Positions 1 through 11,500 of a stretch of 63,000 nucleotides of DNA are shown here, in pieces; within the stretch, counting starts at the first letter, position 1, and every line of letters begins with the position of its first letter. The translations under genes and the position numbers were made by a program. The notes under the pieces are model-generated. The model was not told the DNA's origin and ran no database searches. It saw only the letters and a program-made list of their open reading frames with translations. Source of the stretch: Owenia fusiformis (taxonomy: Eukaryota > Annelida > Polychaeta > Sabellida > Oweniidae); NCBI GenBank assembly GCA_903813345.2, contig CAIIXF020000513.1, positions 1 through 63,000 of the forward strand, in the 5' to 3' direction.

Positions 1-1
1 A

Positions 2-250
2 TATAAACATATTGTAATTGGTTATCCATTCAGAAACACTATAACTAAATATAGAAACATAATTTTAACAATAGCAGGATTGACTATATACAATAACTGT
101 TGTAAATATTCGGAAGAAAAAGAAAACTGGAAAATTTTTGATGTAACAAATGCATTTATCACAAATGCGTTTTATTATTCTCAAATTTTTAATATGACAA
201 AAGATGTTATACTATCAAAATGGATAACCAAATTTGTATTAGAAATGTAA
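2..250 (+). CDS. C-terminal fragment of a probable LINE-like (non-LTR) retrotransposon protein
   Basis: An open frame enters from the left edge and ends at a TAA at 248-250, giving 82 residues. The peptide begins YKHIVIGYPFRN, has a hydrophobic stretch NIILTIAGLTIYNNCCKY at about residues 24-41, and ends WITKFVLEM. The pattern of a hydrophobic helix followed by IYNN-basic-KY and an aromatic-rich tail resembles the region after the reverse transcriptase domain in L1/Tx1-like LINE proteins; this is family memory, not a search. Support comes from the 3' context: the stop is followed by about 100 bp of AT-rich UTR, an AATAAA at 354-359 and a 22-A run at 357-378, as expected for a retrotransposed copy. 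No catalytic RT motif lies inside the window, so the assignment is moderate. It could instead be the last exon of an unrecognised host gene. Confidence 0.45.
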   Translation, partial: YKHIVIGYPFRNTITKYRNIILTIAGLTIYNNCCKYSEEKENWKIFDVTNAFITNAFYYSQIFNMTKDVILSKWITKFVLEM

Positions 251-378
251 TTGACTTTGTATGTATGTATCATTACGTCTCTTTTTGTTCATATTTTATG
301 CATTACATGTTTTGTAATCATTATAAACAATGTATGAATGTAACAAAGTAGGAAATAAAAAAAAAAAAAAAAAAAAAA
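2..378 (+). mobile_element. 3' end of a poly(A)-tailed retrotransposon copy
   Basis: It consists of the open-frame end, a short UTR, an AATAAA and an uninterrupted A-run at 357-378. The 5' end lies outside the window, so target-site duplications cannot be tested. The open frame has no internal stop, which suggests a fairly young copy. Confidence 0.45.
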
Positions 379-379
379 T

Positions 380-624
380 AAAAAATCATTTTTTCCTACA
401 AAAAGGCTATAGAAAAATGCTTCAAAAGCAACTTTTACACTTATGAAATCCCATACAACTTTGTAAATACAAAAATTATACTGTTTTGTTTCATTAATTA
501 ATAACATATTTGGATAAGATGTAGGGATGTGTAGGATGCAAATGGATTTTGACAGACACAAAAAGACTTCATGGTTTGGCAACTCTACCCCTGTACACTT
601 TATGATTGAATATTGGCCCTAATA
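380..624. other. AT-rich spacer between the retrotransposon tail and the satellite array
   Basis: Nothing codes convincingly here. A long minus-strand frame (289-582) is largely a translation of the A/T run and is not supported. The last bases, GGCCCTAATA, abut the first satellite segment directly. Confidence 0.6.
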
Positions 625-625
625 A

Positions 626-1088
626 GGAGACACACAACCATTAGATCCTTCCGCCGAGTGGGAAGACGAATAGATGGCATTATAAAAACAAAAATATAGT
701 CCAATTATTGTAATTACATTAGCATCACCAGTGGTTGGATTTTGGTAAGTACATGAATGAAAAAGTGTATGTGTGGACCAACTCTGAGACATGATTTGAT
801 GTGATTAAGGTGCATTTTCTTAAAAAAATTTGACCTTTTTGACCTGCCTCCATCTGTCAAAATCAGAATGACATTTTTTGACATTTTCTATAGATGGCGT
901 CTTCAACAGGTGAGATCTTTTGATTTTCGTGGGGAGTTTTGATTCAAACTTTTTTGACTGACAGAGGACATACTGGGGTATGATGCAATGATAGCAAAAC
1001 ATGTCCACAAATCTTAGTTTTCTCTTGAAGACAGATCGTTTGTATGGGAATACGCATGTTATAACAATTAGTTGGGTTAACCCTATTA
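626..1088. repeat. Segment S (first copy), 463 bp, boundary module of the array
   Basis: S is the module present at both outer ends of the array and absent from the short units. It starts GGAGACACACAACC and ends near GGTTAACCCTA. It contains TATAAAA at 681-687, a direct repeat TGACCT-TTT-TGACCT at 831-845 (on the other strand an AGGTCA direct repeat spaced by 3, the form used by some nuclear receptors), and ATGGCGTCTTCAACAG (894-909) preceded by TATAG and followed by GTGAG, which mimics a short exon. There are no inverted termini and no TG...CA ends, so it is not a canonical LTR. On the other strand a 105-codon frame with no recognisable domain spans the end of S and the start of C. Any promoter function is inference. 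Confidence 0.85.
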
Positions 1089-1099
1089 TCGCCCATTCT

Positions 1100-1542
1100 G
1101 GAGTACCACTTTTTTTTAATTTGGTCATATTTCTCAACTATTTCCAGTTTTTATTGGGACTTTCATTAATTTCATCCCTCTCAATGCGTTTGACAAAGTT
1201 TCATGTCACTATGGTCCATGCTTTTCCCCAAAAAGTGCTGAATAAGCATTTTTTCGCAAAAATTTACCCCGTGTTATTCAAATATGTGCATAAATTAGAG
1301 AAATTTATTGATTATTTTTCTAAATCACAAAAATTGATTCTAGGCAAAATGTGCTATCCAGATATAGCTCAATCAGCTCTGTAATACCTCCCCAGATCAA
1401 ACTAGACATCTCCCAACACATCCGTCATATGCTCCAACCAGGAGTCAACTTTTTGTTACTTTGGTCATATTTCTCCACTGTTTCCATGATTTTTATTGGA
1501 AATTTCACAAATTTTGCTCTAGAAGGCTAAATCATTAGCCAT
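1100..1542. repeat. Internal ~341-bp direct duplication inside C
   Basis: GGAGT...TTTGGTCATATTTCTC...TTTTTATTGG at 1100-1170 recurs at 1441-1500 with an offset of 340-341 bp and scattered substitutions. The second copy is cut short by the CCCTAA block at 1543. Confidence 0.8.
1189..1439. repeat. Diverged ~250-bp direct repeat, copy 1, left of the telomere-like block
   Basis: It pairs with 2284-2531. Both share TTTGACAAAGTTT, AATAAGCATTTTTTCGCAAAA, ATTGATTCTAGGCAAAATG and CTCCCAACACAT in the same order, with perhaps 15-20% differences by eye. The two copies bracket the CCCTAA block of every unit. Confidence 0.85.
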
Positions 1543-2050
1543 GACCTAACCCTAACCCCAACAATATCTCTAACCCTAACTATAGCCTAAGCCAGAGCCT
1601 AACTCTAAACCTTAACCTGAACACCAACACTACCCCTAACCCTATCTATAGCCTAACCCTAACCCTAAGCCAGAGCCTAACCCTAACCCTAACCCCAACA
1701 CTATTCCTAACCCTAACTACAGCCTAACCCTAAGCCAGAGTCTAACCCTAACCCCTAACCCTAACCCCTTACCCCAACATTACCCCTAACCCTAACTATA
1801 GCCTAACCCTAAGCCAGAGCCTAACCCTAACCCCTAACTCTAACCTCAACACTACCCCTAACCCTAACTATAGCCTAACCCTAAGCTAGAGCCTAAGCCT
1901 AACCCCAACACTACCCCTAACCCTAACTATAGCCTTACCCTAAGCCAGGGCCTAACCCTAGCCCCAACACTACCCTTAGCCCTAACTAAAGCCTAACCCT
2001 AAGCCCAAGCCTAACCCTAACCCCTAATCCTAACCTTGACTTAACCTTAA
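1543..2050 (-). repeat. Degenerate telomere-like (TTAGGG/CCCTAA) block
   Basis: About 508 bp rich in CCCTAA on the plus strand, so the G-rich TTAGGG strand is the minus strand. It is not a simple run. Seven copies of a 58-79 bp higher-order unit can be aligned, starting near 1556, 1622, 1693, 1772, 1845, 1903 and 1962. Each has the form CCCAACACTACCCCTAACCC, then TAACTATAGCC, then TAACCCTAAGCCAGAG. An equivalent block sits in all 22 C copies, totalling about 11 kb of interstitial telomere-like DNA. Interrupted words and unique DNA on both sides argue against a chromosome end. Confidence 0.93.
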
Positions 2051-2283
2051 GTATTCAAATACAGTGTTCAGAATGATCATTTATCAATTGGGAGACCTAT
2101 AATTGGAAATGTGTGTTGTTTTGGTTTTCTTTGATGAATATTCCCCAGGGTAGAACAACAACTGGAGAAAATGACCAATTTTTCTGTATCCTCCATACTA
2201 AATATTTCTCTGTAAACATTCAGAAGCAATAATAATGATTACAATTAGTTTATGTAATTGATAACACATGAATTGTTCTATCA

Positions 2284-2531
2284 TTTGACAAAGTTTAATG
2301 TCACGATGGTCTGTACTATTTCCCAAAAGTGTCGAATAAGCATTTTTTCGCAAAAATCTACCCCGTGTTATTAAATATGCGCATAAATAAGAGATATTAA
2401 TTGCCTATTTCTTTAAATTACAAAAATTGATTCTAGGCAAAATGTGCTTTCCAGATATAGCTCATTCAGCTCTGTACTACCTCCCCATCTCAAACTAGAC
2501 ACCTCCCAACACATCTAGCCATAGGTTCCAA
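2284..2531. repeat. Diverged ~250-bp direct repeat, copy 2, right of the telomere-like block
   Basis: Counterpart of 1189-1439. Small indels and substitutions separate the two copies within a unit, whereas copies of the same position in different units appear identical. The duplication is therefore older than the amplification of the array. Confidence 0.85.
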
Positions 2532-5500
2532 TTTTAGTCAATATCCCAGGAAAACATCTAATTGCAGAAAGGGGATGTGTAACTTTAATCATTCATATAT
2601 CTGGAAAAAAGAGTCGAATCTACTTGCGGTTTGTATTATTTTACTAGAAAACAACTTGGGGTTACATTTTGGAGGAAATTACAATTGTAACTTAAAGGAT
2701 GGGTCACTACTAGGAGACACACAACCATTAGATCCTTCCGCCGAGTGGGAAGACGAATAGATGGCATTATAAAAACAAAAATATAGTCCAATTATTGTAA
2801 TTACATTAGCATCACCAGTGGTTGGATTTTGGTAAGTACATGAATGAAAAAGTGTATGTGTGGACCAACTCTGAGACATGATTTGATGTGATTAAGGTGC
2901 ATTTTCTTAAAAAAATTTGACCTTTTTGACCTGCCTCCATCTGTCAAAATCAGAATGACATTTTTTGACATTTTCTATAGATGGCGTCTTCAACAGGTGA
3001 GATCTTTTGATTTTCGTGGGGAGTTTTGATTCAAACTTTTTTGACTGACAGAGGACATACTGGGGTATGATGCAATGATAGCAAAACATGTCCACAAATC
3101 TTAGTTTTCTCTTGAAGACAGATCGTTTGTATGGGAATACGCATGTTATAACAATTAGTTGGGTTAACCCTATTATCGCCCATTCTGGAGTACCACTTTT
3201 TTTTAATTTGGTCATATTTCTCAACTATTTCCAGTTTTTATTGGGACTTTCATTAATTTCATCCCTCTCAATGCGTTTGACAAAGTTTCATGTCACTATG
3301 GTCCATGCTTTTCCCCAAAAAGTGCTGAATAAGCATTTTTTTCGCAAAAATTTACCCCGTGTTATTCAAATATGTGCATAAATTAGAGAAATTTATTGAT
3401 TATTTTTCTAAATCACAAAAATTGATTCTAGGCAAAATGTGCTATCCAGATATAGCTCAATCAGCTCTGTAATACCTCCCCAGATCAAACTAGACATCTC
3501 CCAACACATCCGTCATATGCTCCAACCAGGAGTCAACTTTTTGTTACTTTGGTCATATTTCTCCACTGTTTCCATGATTTTTATTGGAAATTTCACAAAT
3601 TTTGCTCTAGAAGGCTAAATCATTAGCCATGACCTAACCCTAACCCCAACAATATCTCTAACCCTAACTATAGCCTAAGCCAGAGCCTAACTCTAAACCT
3701 TAACCTGAACACCAACACTACCCCTAACCCTATCTATAGCCTAACCCTAACCCTAAGCCAGAGCCTAACCCTAACCCTAACCCCAACACTATTCCTAACC
3801 CTAACTACAGCCTAACCCTAAGCCAGAGTCTAACCCTAACCCCTAACCCTAACCCCTTACCCCAACATTACCCCTAACCCTAACTATAGCCTAACCCTAA
3901 GCCAGAGCCTAACCCTAACCCCTAACTCTAACCTCAACACTACCCCTAACCCTAACTATAGCCTAACCCTAAGCTAGAGCCTAAGCCTAACCCCAACACT
4001 ACCCCTAACCCTAACTATAGCCTTACCCTAAGCCAGGGCCTAACCCTAGCCCCAACACTACCCTTAGCCCTAACTAAAGCCTAACCCTAAGCCCAAGCCT
4101 AACCCTAACCCCTAATCCTAACCTTGACTTAACCTTAAGTATTCAAATACAGTGTTCAGAATGATCATTTATCAATTGGGAGACCTATAATTGGAAATGT
4201 GTGTTGTTTTGGTTTTCTTTGATGAATATTCCCCAGGGTAGAACAACAACTGGAGAAAATGACCAATTTTTCTGTATCCTCCATACTAAATATTTCTCTG
4301 TAAACATTCAGAAGCAATAATAATGATTACAATTAGTTTATGTAATTGATAACACATGAATTGTTCTATCATTTGACAAAGTTTAATGTCACGATGGTCT
4401 GTACTATTTCCCAAAAGTGTCGAATAAGCATTTTTTCGCAAAAATCTACCCCGTGTTATTAAATATGCGCATAAATAAGAGATATTAATTGCCTATTTCT
4501 TTAAATTACAAAAATTGATTCTAGGCAAAATGTGCTTTCCAGATATAGCTCATTCAGCTCTGTACTACCTCCCCATCTCAAACTAGACACCTCCCAACAC
4601 ATCTAGCCATAGGTTCCAATTTTAGTCAATATCCCAGGAAAACATCTAATTGCAGAAAGGGGATGTGTAACTTTAATCATTCATATATCTGGAAAAAAGA
4701 GTCGAATCTACTTGCGGTTTGTATTATTTTACTAGAAAACAACTTGGGGTTACATTTTGGAGGAAATTACAATTGTAACTTAAAGGATGGGTCACTACTA
4801 GGAGACACACAACCATTAGATCCTTCCGCCGAGTGGGAAGACGAATAGATGGCATTATAAAAACAAAAATATAGTCCAATTATTGTAATTACATTAGCAT
4901 CACCAGTGGTTGGATTTTGGTAAGTACATGAATGAAAAAGTGTATGTGTGGACCAACTCTGAGACATGATTTGATGTGATTAAGGTGCATTTTCTTAAAA
5001 AAATTTGACCTTTTTGACCTGCCTCCATCTGTCAAAATCAGAATGACATTTTTTGACATTTTCTATAGATGGCGTCTTCAACAGGTGAGATCTTTTGATT
5101 TTCGTGGGGAGTTTTGATTCAAACTTTTTTGACTGACAGAGGACATACTGGGGTATGATGCAATGATAGCAAAACATGTCCACAAATCTTAGTTTTCTCT
5201 TGAAGACAGATCGTTTGTATGGGAATACGCATGTTATAACAATTAGTTGGGTTAACCCTATTATCGCCCATTCTGGAGTACCACTTTTTTTTAATTTGGT
5301 CATATTTCTCAACTATTTCCAGTTTTTATTGGGACTTTCATTAATTTCATCCCTCTCAATGCGTTTGACAAAGTTTCATGTCACTATGGTCCATGCTTTT
5401 CCCCAAAAAGTGCTGAATAAGCATTTTTTCGCAAAAATTTACCCCGTGTTATTCAAATATGTGCATAAATTAGAGAAATTTATTGATTATTTTTCTAAAT

Positions 5501-8500
5501 CACAAAAATTGATTCTAGGCAAAATGTGCTATCCAGATATAGCTCAATCAGCTCTGTAATACCTCCCCAGATCAAACTAGACATCTCCCAACACATCCGT
5601 CATATGCTCCAACCAGGAGTCAACTTTTTGTTACTTTGGTCATATTTCTCCACTGTTTCCATGATTTTTATTGGAAATTTCACAAATTTTGCTCTAGAAG
5701 GCTAAATCATTAGCCATGACCTAACCCTAACCCCAACAATATCTCTAACCCTAACTATAGCCTAAGCCAGAGCCTAACTCTAAACCTTAACCTGAACACC
5801 AACACTACCCCTAACCCTATCTATAGCCTAACCCTAACCCTAAGCCAGAGCCTAACCCTAACCCTAACCCCAACACTATTCCTAACCCTAACTACAGCCT
5901 AACCCTAAGCCAGAGTCTAACCCTAACCCCTAACCCTAACCCCTTACCCCAACATTACCCCTAACCCTAACTATAGCCTAACCCTAAGCCAGAGCCTAAC
6001 CCTAACCCCTAACTCTAACCTCAACACTACCCCTAACCCTAACTATAGCCTAACCCTAAGCTAGAGCCTAAGCCTAACCCCAACACTACCCCTAACCCTA
6101 ACTATAGCCTTACCCTAAGCCAGGGCCTAACCCTAGCCCCAACACTACCCTTAGCCCTAACTAAAGCCTAACCCTAAGCCCAAGCCTAACCCTAACCCCT
6201 AATCCTAACCTTGACTTAACCTTAAGTATTCAAATACAGTGTTCAGAATGATCATTTATCAATTGGGAGACCTATAATTGGAAATGTGTGTTGTTTTGGT
6301 TTTCTTTGATGAATATTCCCCAGGGTAGAACAACAACTGGAGAAAATGACCAATTTTTCTGTATCCTCCATACTAAATATTTCTCTGTAAACATTCAGAA
6401 GCAATAATAATGATTACAATTAGTTTATGTAATTGATAACACATGAATTGTTCTATCATTTGACAAAGTTTAATGTCACGATGGTCTGTACTATTTCCCA
6501 AAAGTGTCGAATAAGCATTTTTTCGCAAAAATCTACCCCGTGTTATTAAATATGCGCATAAATAAGAGATATTAATTGCCTATTTCTTTAAATTACAAAA
6601 ATTGATTCTAGGCAAAATGTGCTTTCCAGATATAGCTCATTCAGCTCTGTACTACCTCCCCATCTCAAACTAGACACCTCCCAACACATCTAGCCATAGG
6701 TTCCAATTTTAGTCAATATCCCAGGAAAACATCTAATTGCAGAAAGGGGATGTGTAACTTTAATCATTCATATATCTGGAAAAAAGAGTCGAATCTACTT
6801 GCGGTTTGTATTATTTTACTAGAAAACAACTTGGGGTTACATTTTGGAGGAAATTACAATTGTAACTTAAAGGATGGGTCACTACTAGGAGACACACAAC
6901 CATTAGATCCTTCCGCCGAGTGGGAAGACGAATAGATGGCATTATAAAAACAAAAATATAGTCCAATTATTGTAATTACATTAGCATCACCAGTGGTTGG
7001 ATTTTGGTAAGTACATGAATGAAAAAGTGTATGTGTGGACCAACTCTGAGACATGATTTGATGTGATTAAGGTGCATTTTCTTAAAAAAATTTGACCTTT
7101 TTGACCTGCCTCCATCTGTCAAAATCAGAATGACATTTTTTGACATTTTCTATAGATGGCGTCTTCAACAGGTGAGATCTTTTGATTTTCGTGGGGAGTT
7201 TTGATTCAAACTTTTTTGACTGACAGAGGACATACTGGGGTATGATGCAATGATAGCAAAACATGTCCACAAATCTTAGTTTTCTCTTGAAGACAGATCG
7301 TTTGTATGGGAATACGCATGTTATAACAATTAGTTGGGTTAACCCTATTATCGCCCATTCTGGAGTACCACTTTTTTTTAATTTGGTCATATTTCTCAAC
7401 TATTTCCAGTTTTTATTGGGACTTTCATTAATTTCATCCCTCTCAATGCGTTTGACAAAGTTTCATGTCACTATGGTCCATGCTTTTCCCCAAAAAGTGC
7501 TGAATAAGCATTTTTTCGCAAAAATTTACCCCGTGTTATTCAAATATGTGCATAAATTAGAGAAATTTATTGATTATTTTTCTAAATCACAAAAATTGAT
7601 TCTAGGCAAAATGTGCTATCCAGATATAGCTCAATCAGCTCTGTAATACCTCCCCAGATCAAACTAGACATCTCCCAACACATCCGTCATATGCTCCAAC
7701 CAGGAGTCAACTTTTTGTTACTTTGGTCATATTTCTCCACTGTTTCCATGATTTTTATTGGAAATTTCACAAATTTTGCTCTAGAAGGCTAAATCATTAG
7801 CCATGACCTAACCCTAACCCCAACAATATCTCTAACCCTAACTATAGCCTAAGCCAGAGCCTAACTCTAAACCTTAACCTGAACACCAACACTACCCCTA
7901 ACCCTATCTATAGCCTAACCCTAACCCTAAGCCAGAGCCTAACCCTAACCCTAACCCCAACACTATTCCTAACCCTAACTACAGCCTAACCCTAAGCCAG
8001 AGTCTAACCCTAACCCCTAACCCTAACCCCTTACCCCAACATTACCCCTAACCCTAACTATAGCCTAACCCTAAGCCAGAGCCTAACCCTAACCCCTAAC
8101 TCTAACCTCAACACTACCCCTAACCCTAACTATAGCCTAACCCTAAGCTAGAGCCTAAGCCTAACCCCAACACTACCCCTAACCCTAACTATAGCCTTAC
8201 CCTAAGCCAGGGCCTAACCCTAGCCCCAACACTACCCTTAGCCCTAACTAAAGCCTAACCCTAAGCCCAAGCCTAACCCTAACCCCTAATCCTAACCTTG
8301 ACTTAACCTTAAGTATTCAAATACAGTGTTCAGAATGATCATTTATCAATTGGGAGACCTATAATTGGAAATGTGTGTTGTTTTGGTTTTCTTTGATGAA
8401 TATTCCCCAGGGTAGAACAACAACTGGAGAAAATGACCAATTTTTCTGTATCCTCCATACTAAATATTTCTCTGTAAACATTCAGAAGCAATAATAATGA

Positions 8501-11500
8501 TTACAATTAGTTTATGTAATTGATAACACATGAATTGTTCTATCATTTGACAAAGTTTAATGTCACGATGGTCTGTACTATTTCCCAAAAGTGTCGAATA
8601 AGCATTTTTTCGCAAAAATCTACCCCGTGTTATTAAATATGCGCATAAATAAGAGATATTAATTGCCTATTTCTTTAAATTACAAAAATTGATTCTAGGC
8701 AAAATGTGCTTTCCAGATATAGCTCATTCAGCTCTGTACTACCTCCCCATCTCAAACTAGACACCTCCCAACACATCTAGCCATAGGTTCCAATTTTAGT
8801 CAATATCCCAGGAAAACATCTAATTGCAGAAAGGGGATGTGTAACTTTAATCATTCATATATCTGGAAAAAAGAGTCGAATCTACTTGCGGTTTGTATTA
8901 TTTTACTAGAAAACAACTTGGGGTTACATTTTGGAGGAAATTACAATTGTAACTTAAAGGATGGGTCACTACTAGGAGACACACAACCATTAGATCCTTC
9001 CGCCGAGTGGGAAGACGAATAGATGGCATTATAAAAACAAAAATATAGTCCAATTATTGTAATTACATTAGCATCACCAGTGGTTGGATTTTGGTAAGTA
9101 CATGAATGAAAAAGTGTATGTGTGGACCAACTCTGAGACATGATTTGATGTGATTAAGGTGCATTTTCTTAAAAAAATTTGACCTTTTTGACCTGCCTCC
9201 ATCTGTCAAAATCAGAATGACATTTTTTGACATTTTCTATAGATGGCGTCTTCAACAGGTGAGATCTTTTGATTTTCGTGGGGAGTTTTGATTCAAACTT
9301 TTTTGACTGACAGAGGACATACTGGGGTATGATGCAATGATAGCAAAACATGTCCACAAATCTTAGTTTTCTCTTGAAGACAGATCGTTTGTATGGGAAT
9401 ACGCATGTTATAACAATTAGTTGGGTTAACCCTATTATCGCCCATTCTGGAGTACCACTTTTTTTTAATTTGGTCATATTTCTCAACTATTTCCAGTTTT
9501 TATTGGGACTTTCATTAATTTCATCCCTCTCAATGCGTTTGACAAAGTTTCATGTCACTATGGTCCATGCTTTTCCCCAAAAAGTGCTGAATAAGCATTT
9601 TTTCGCAAAAATTTACCCCGTGTTATTCAAATATGTGCATAAATTAGAGAAATTTATTGATTATTTTTCTAAATCACAAAAATTGATTCTAGGCAAAATG
9701 TGCTATCCAGATATAGCTCAATCAGCTCTGTAATACCTCCCCAGATCAAACTAGACATCTCCCAACACATCCGTCATATGCTCCAACCAGGAGTCAACTT
9801 TTTGTTACTTTGGTCATATTTCTCCACTGTTTCCATGATTTTTATTGGAAATTTCACAAATTTTGCTCTAGAAGGCTAAATCATTAGCCATGACCTAACC
9901 CTAACCCCAACAATATCTCTAACCCTAACTATAGCCTAAGCCAGAGCCTAACTCTAAACCTTAACCTGAACACCAACACTACCCCTAACCCTATCTATAG
10001 CCTAACCCTAACCCTAAGCCAGAGCCTAACCCTAACCCTAACCCCAACACTATTCCTAACCCTAACTACAGCCTAACCCTAAGCCAGAGTCTAACCCTAA
10101 CCCCTAACCCTAACCCCTTACCCCAACATTACCCCTAACCCTAACTATAGCCTAACCCTAAGCCAGAGCCTAACCCTAACCCCTAACTCTAACCTCAACA
10201 CTACCCCTAACCCTAACTATAGCCTAACCCTAAGCTAGAGCCTAAGCCTAACCCCAACACTACCCCTAACCCTAACTATAGCCTTACCCTAAGCCAGGGC
10301 CTAACCCTAGCCCCAACACTACCCTTAGCCCTAACTAAAGCCTAACCCTAAGCCCAAGCCTAACCCTAACCCCTAATCCTAACCTTGACTTAACCTTAAG
10401 TATTCAAATACAGTGTTCAGAATGATCATTTATCAATTGGGAGACCTATAATTGGAAATGTGTGTTGTTTTGGTTTTCTTTGATGAATATTCCCCAGGGT
10501 AGAACAACAACTGGAGAAAATGACCAATTTTTCTGTATCCTCCATACTAAATATTTCTCTGTAAACATTCAGAAGCAATAATAATGATTACAATTAGTTT
10601 ATGTAATTGATAACACATGAATTGTTCTATCATTTGACAAAGTTTAATGTCACGATGGTCTGTACTATTTCCCAAAAGTGTCGAATAAGCATTTTTTCGC
10701 AAAAATCTACCCCGTGTTATTAAATATGCGCATAAATAAGAGATATTAATTGCCTATTTCTTTAAATTACAAAAATTGATTCTAGGCAAAATGTGCTTTC
10801 CAGATATAGCTCATTCAGCTCTGTACTACCTCCCCATCTCAAACTAGACACCTCCCAACACATCTAGCCATAGGTTCCAATTTTAGTCAATATCCCAGGA
10901 AAACATCTAATTGCAGAAAGGGGATGTGTAACTTTAATCATTCATATATCTGGAAAAAAGAGTCGAATCTACTTGCGGTTTGTATTATTTTACTAGAAAA
11001 CAACTTGGGGTTACATTTTGGAGGAAATTACAATTGTAACTTAAAGGATGGGTCACTACTAGGAGACACACAACCATTAGATCCTTCCGCCGAGTGGGAA
11101 GACGAATAGATGGCATTATAAAAACAAAAATATAGTCCAATTATTGTAATTACATTAGCATCACCAGTGGTTGGATTTTGGTAAGTACATGAATGAAAAA
11201 GTGTATGTGTGGACCAACTCTGAGACATGATTTGATGTGATTAAGGTGCATTTTCTTAAAAAAATTTGACCTTTTTGACCTGCCTCCATCTGTCAAAATC
11301 AGAATGACATTTTTTGACATTTTCTATAGATGGCGTCTTCAACAGGTGAGATCTTTTGATTTTCGTGGGGAGTTTTGATTCAAACTTTTTTGACTGACAG
11401 AGGACATACTGGGGTATGATGCAATGATAGCAAAACATGTCCACAAATCTTAGTTTTCTCTTGAAGACAGATCGTTTGTATGGGAATACGCATGTTATAA

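Larger units (their letters stand above)
1089..2712. repeat. Segment C (first copy), 1624-bp core unit
   Basis: The core has this order: an A block (1100-1440) that is partly repeated 340-341 bp downstream (from 1441); a degenerate CCCTAA block (1543-2050); unique AT-rich sequence (2051-2283); a diverged second copy of the A-block 3' part (2284-2531); and a tail up to 2712. This nesting shows C was itself built by internal duplication before the 2-kb unit was amplified. The longest plus-strand frame (1001-1384, 127 codons, starting in S) matches no family I recognise. Confidence 0.9.

Noticed and set aside
289-582. Minus-strand 97-codon frame
   Set aside because: It is largely a translation of the A/T tract and spans the retrotransposon tail.
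1543-2050. True chromosome end (telomere)
   Set aside because: The words are degenerate and interrupted, the block recurs 22 times, and non-telomeric DNA lies on both sides of the array.
625-3175. Canonical LTR retrotransposon with S as the LTR
   Set aside because: S lacks TG...CA ends, no tRNA-type primer site or polypurine tract was seen next to it, no gag-pol frame exists in C, and no target duplication is visible. Only the general terminal-direct-repeat layout is kept as a hypothesis.
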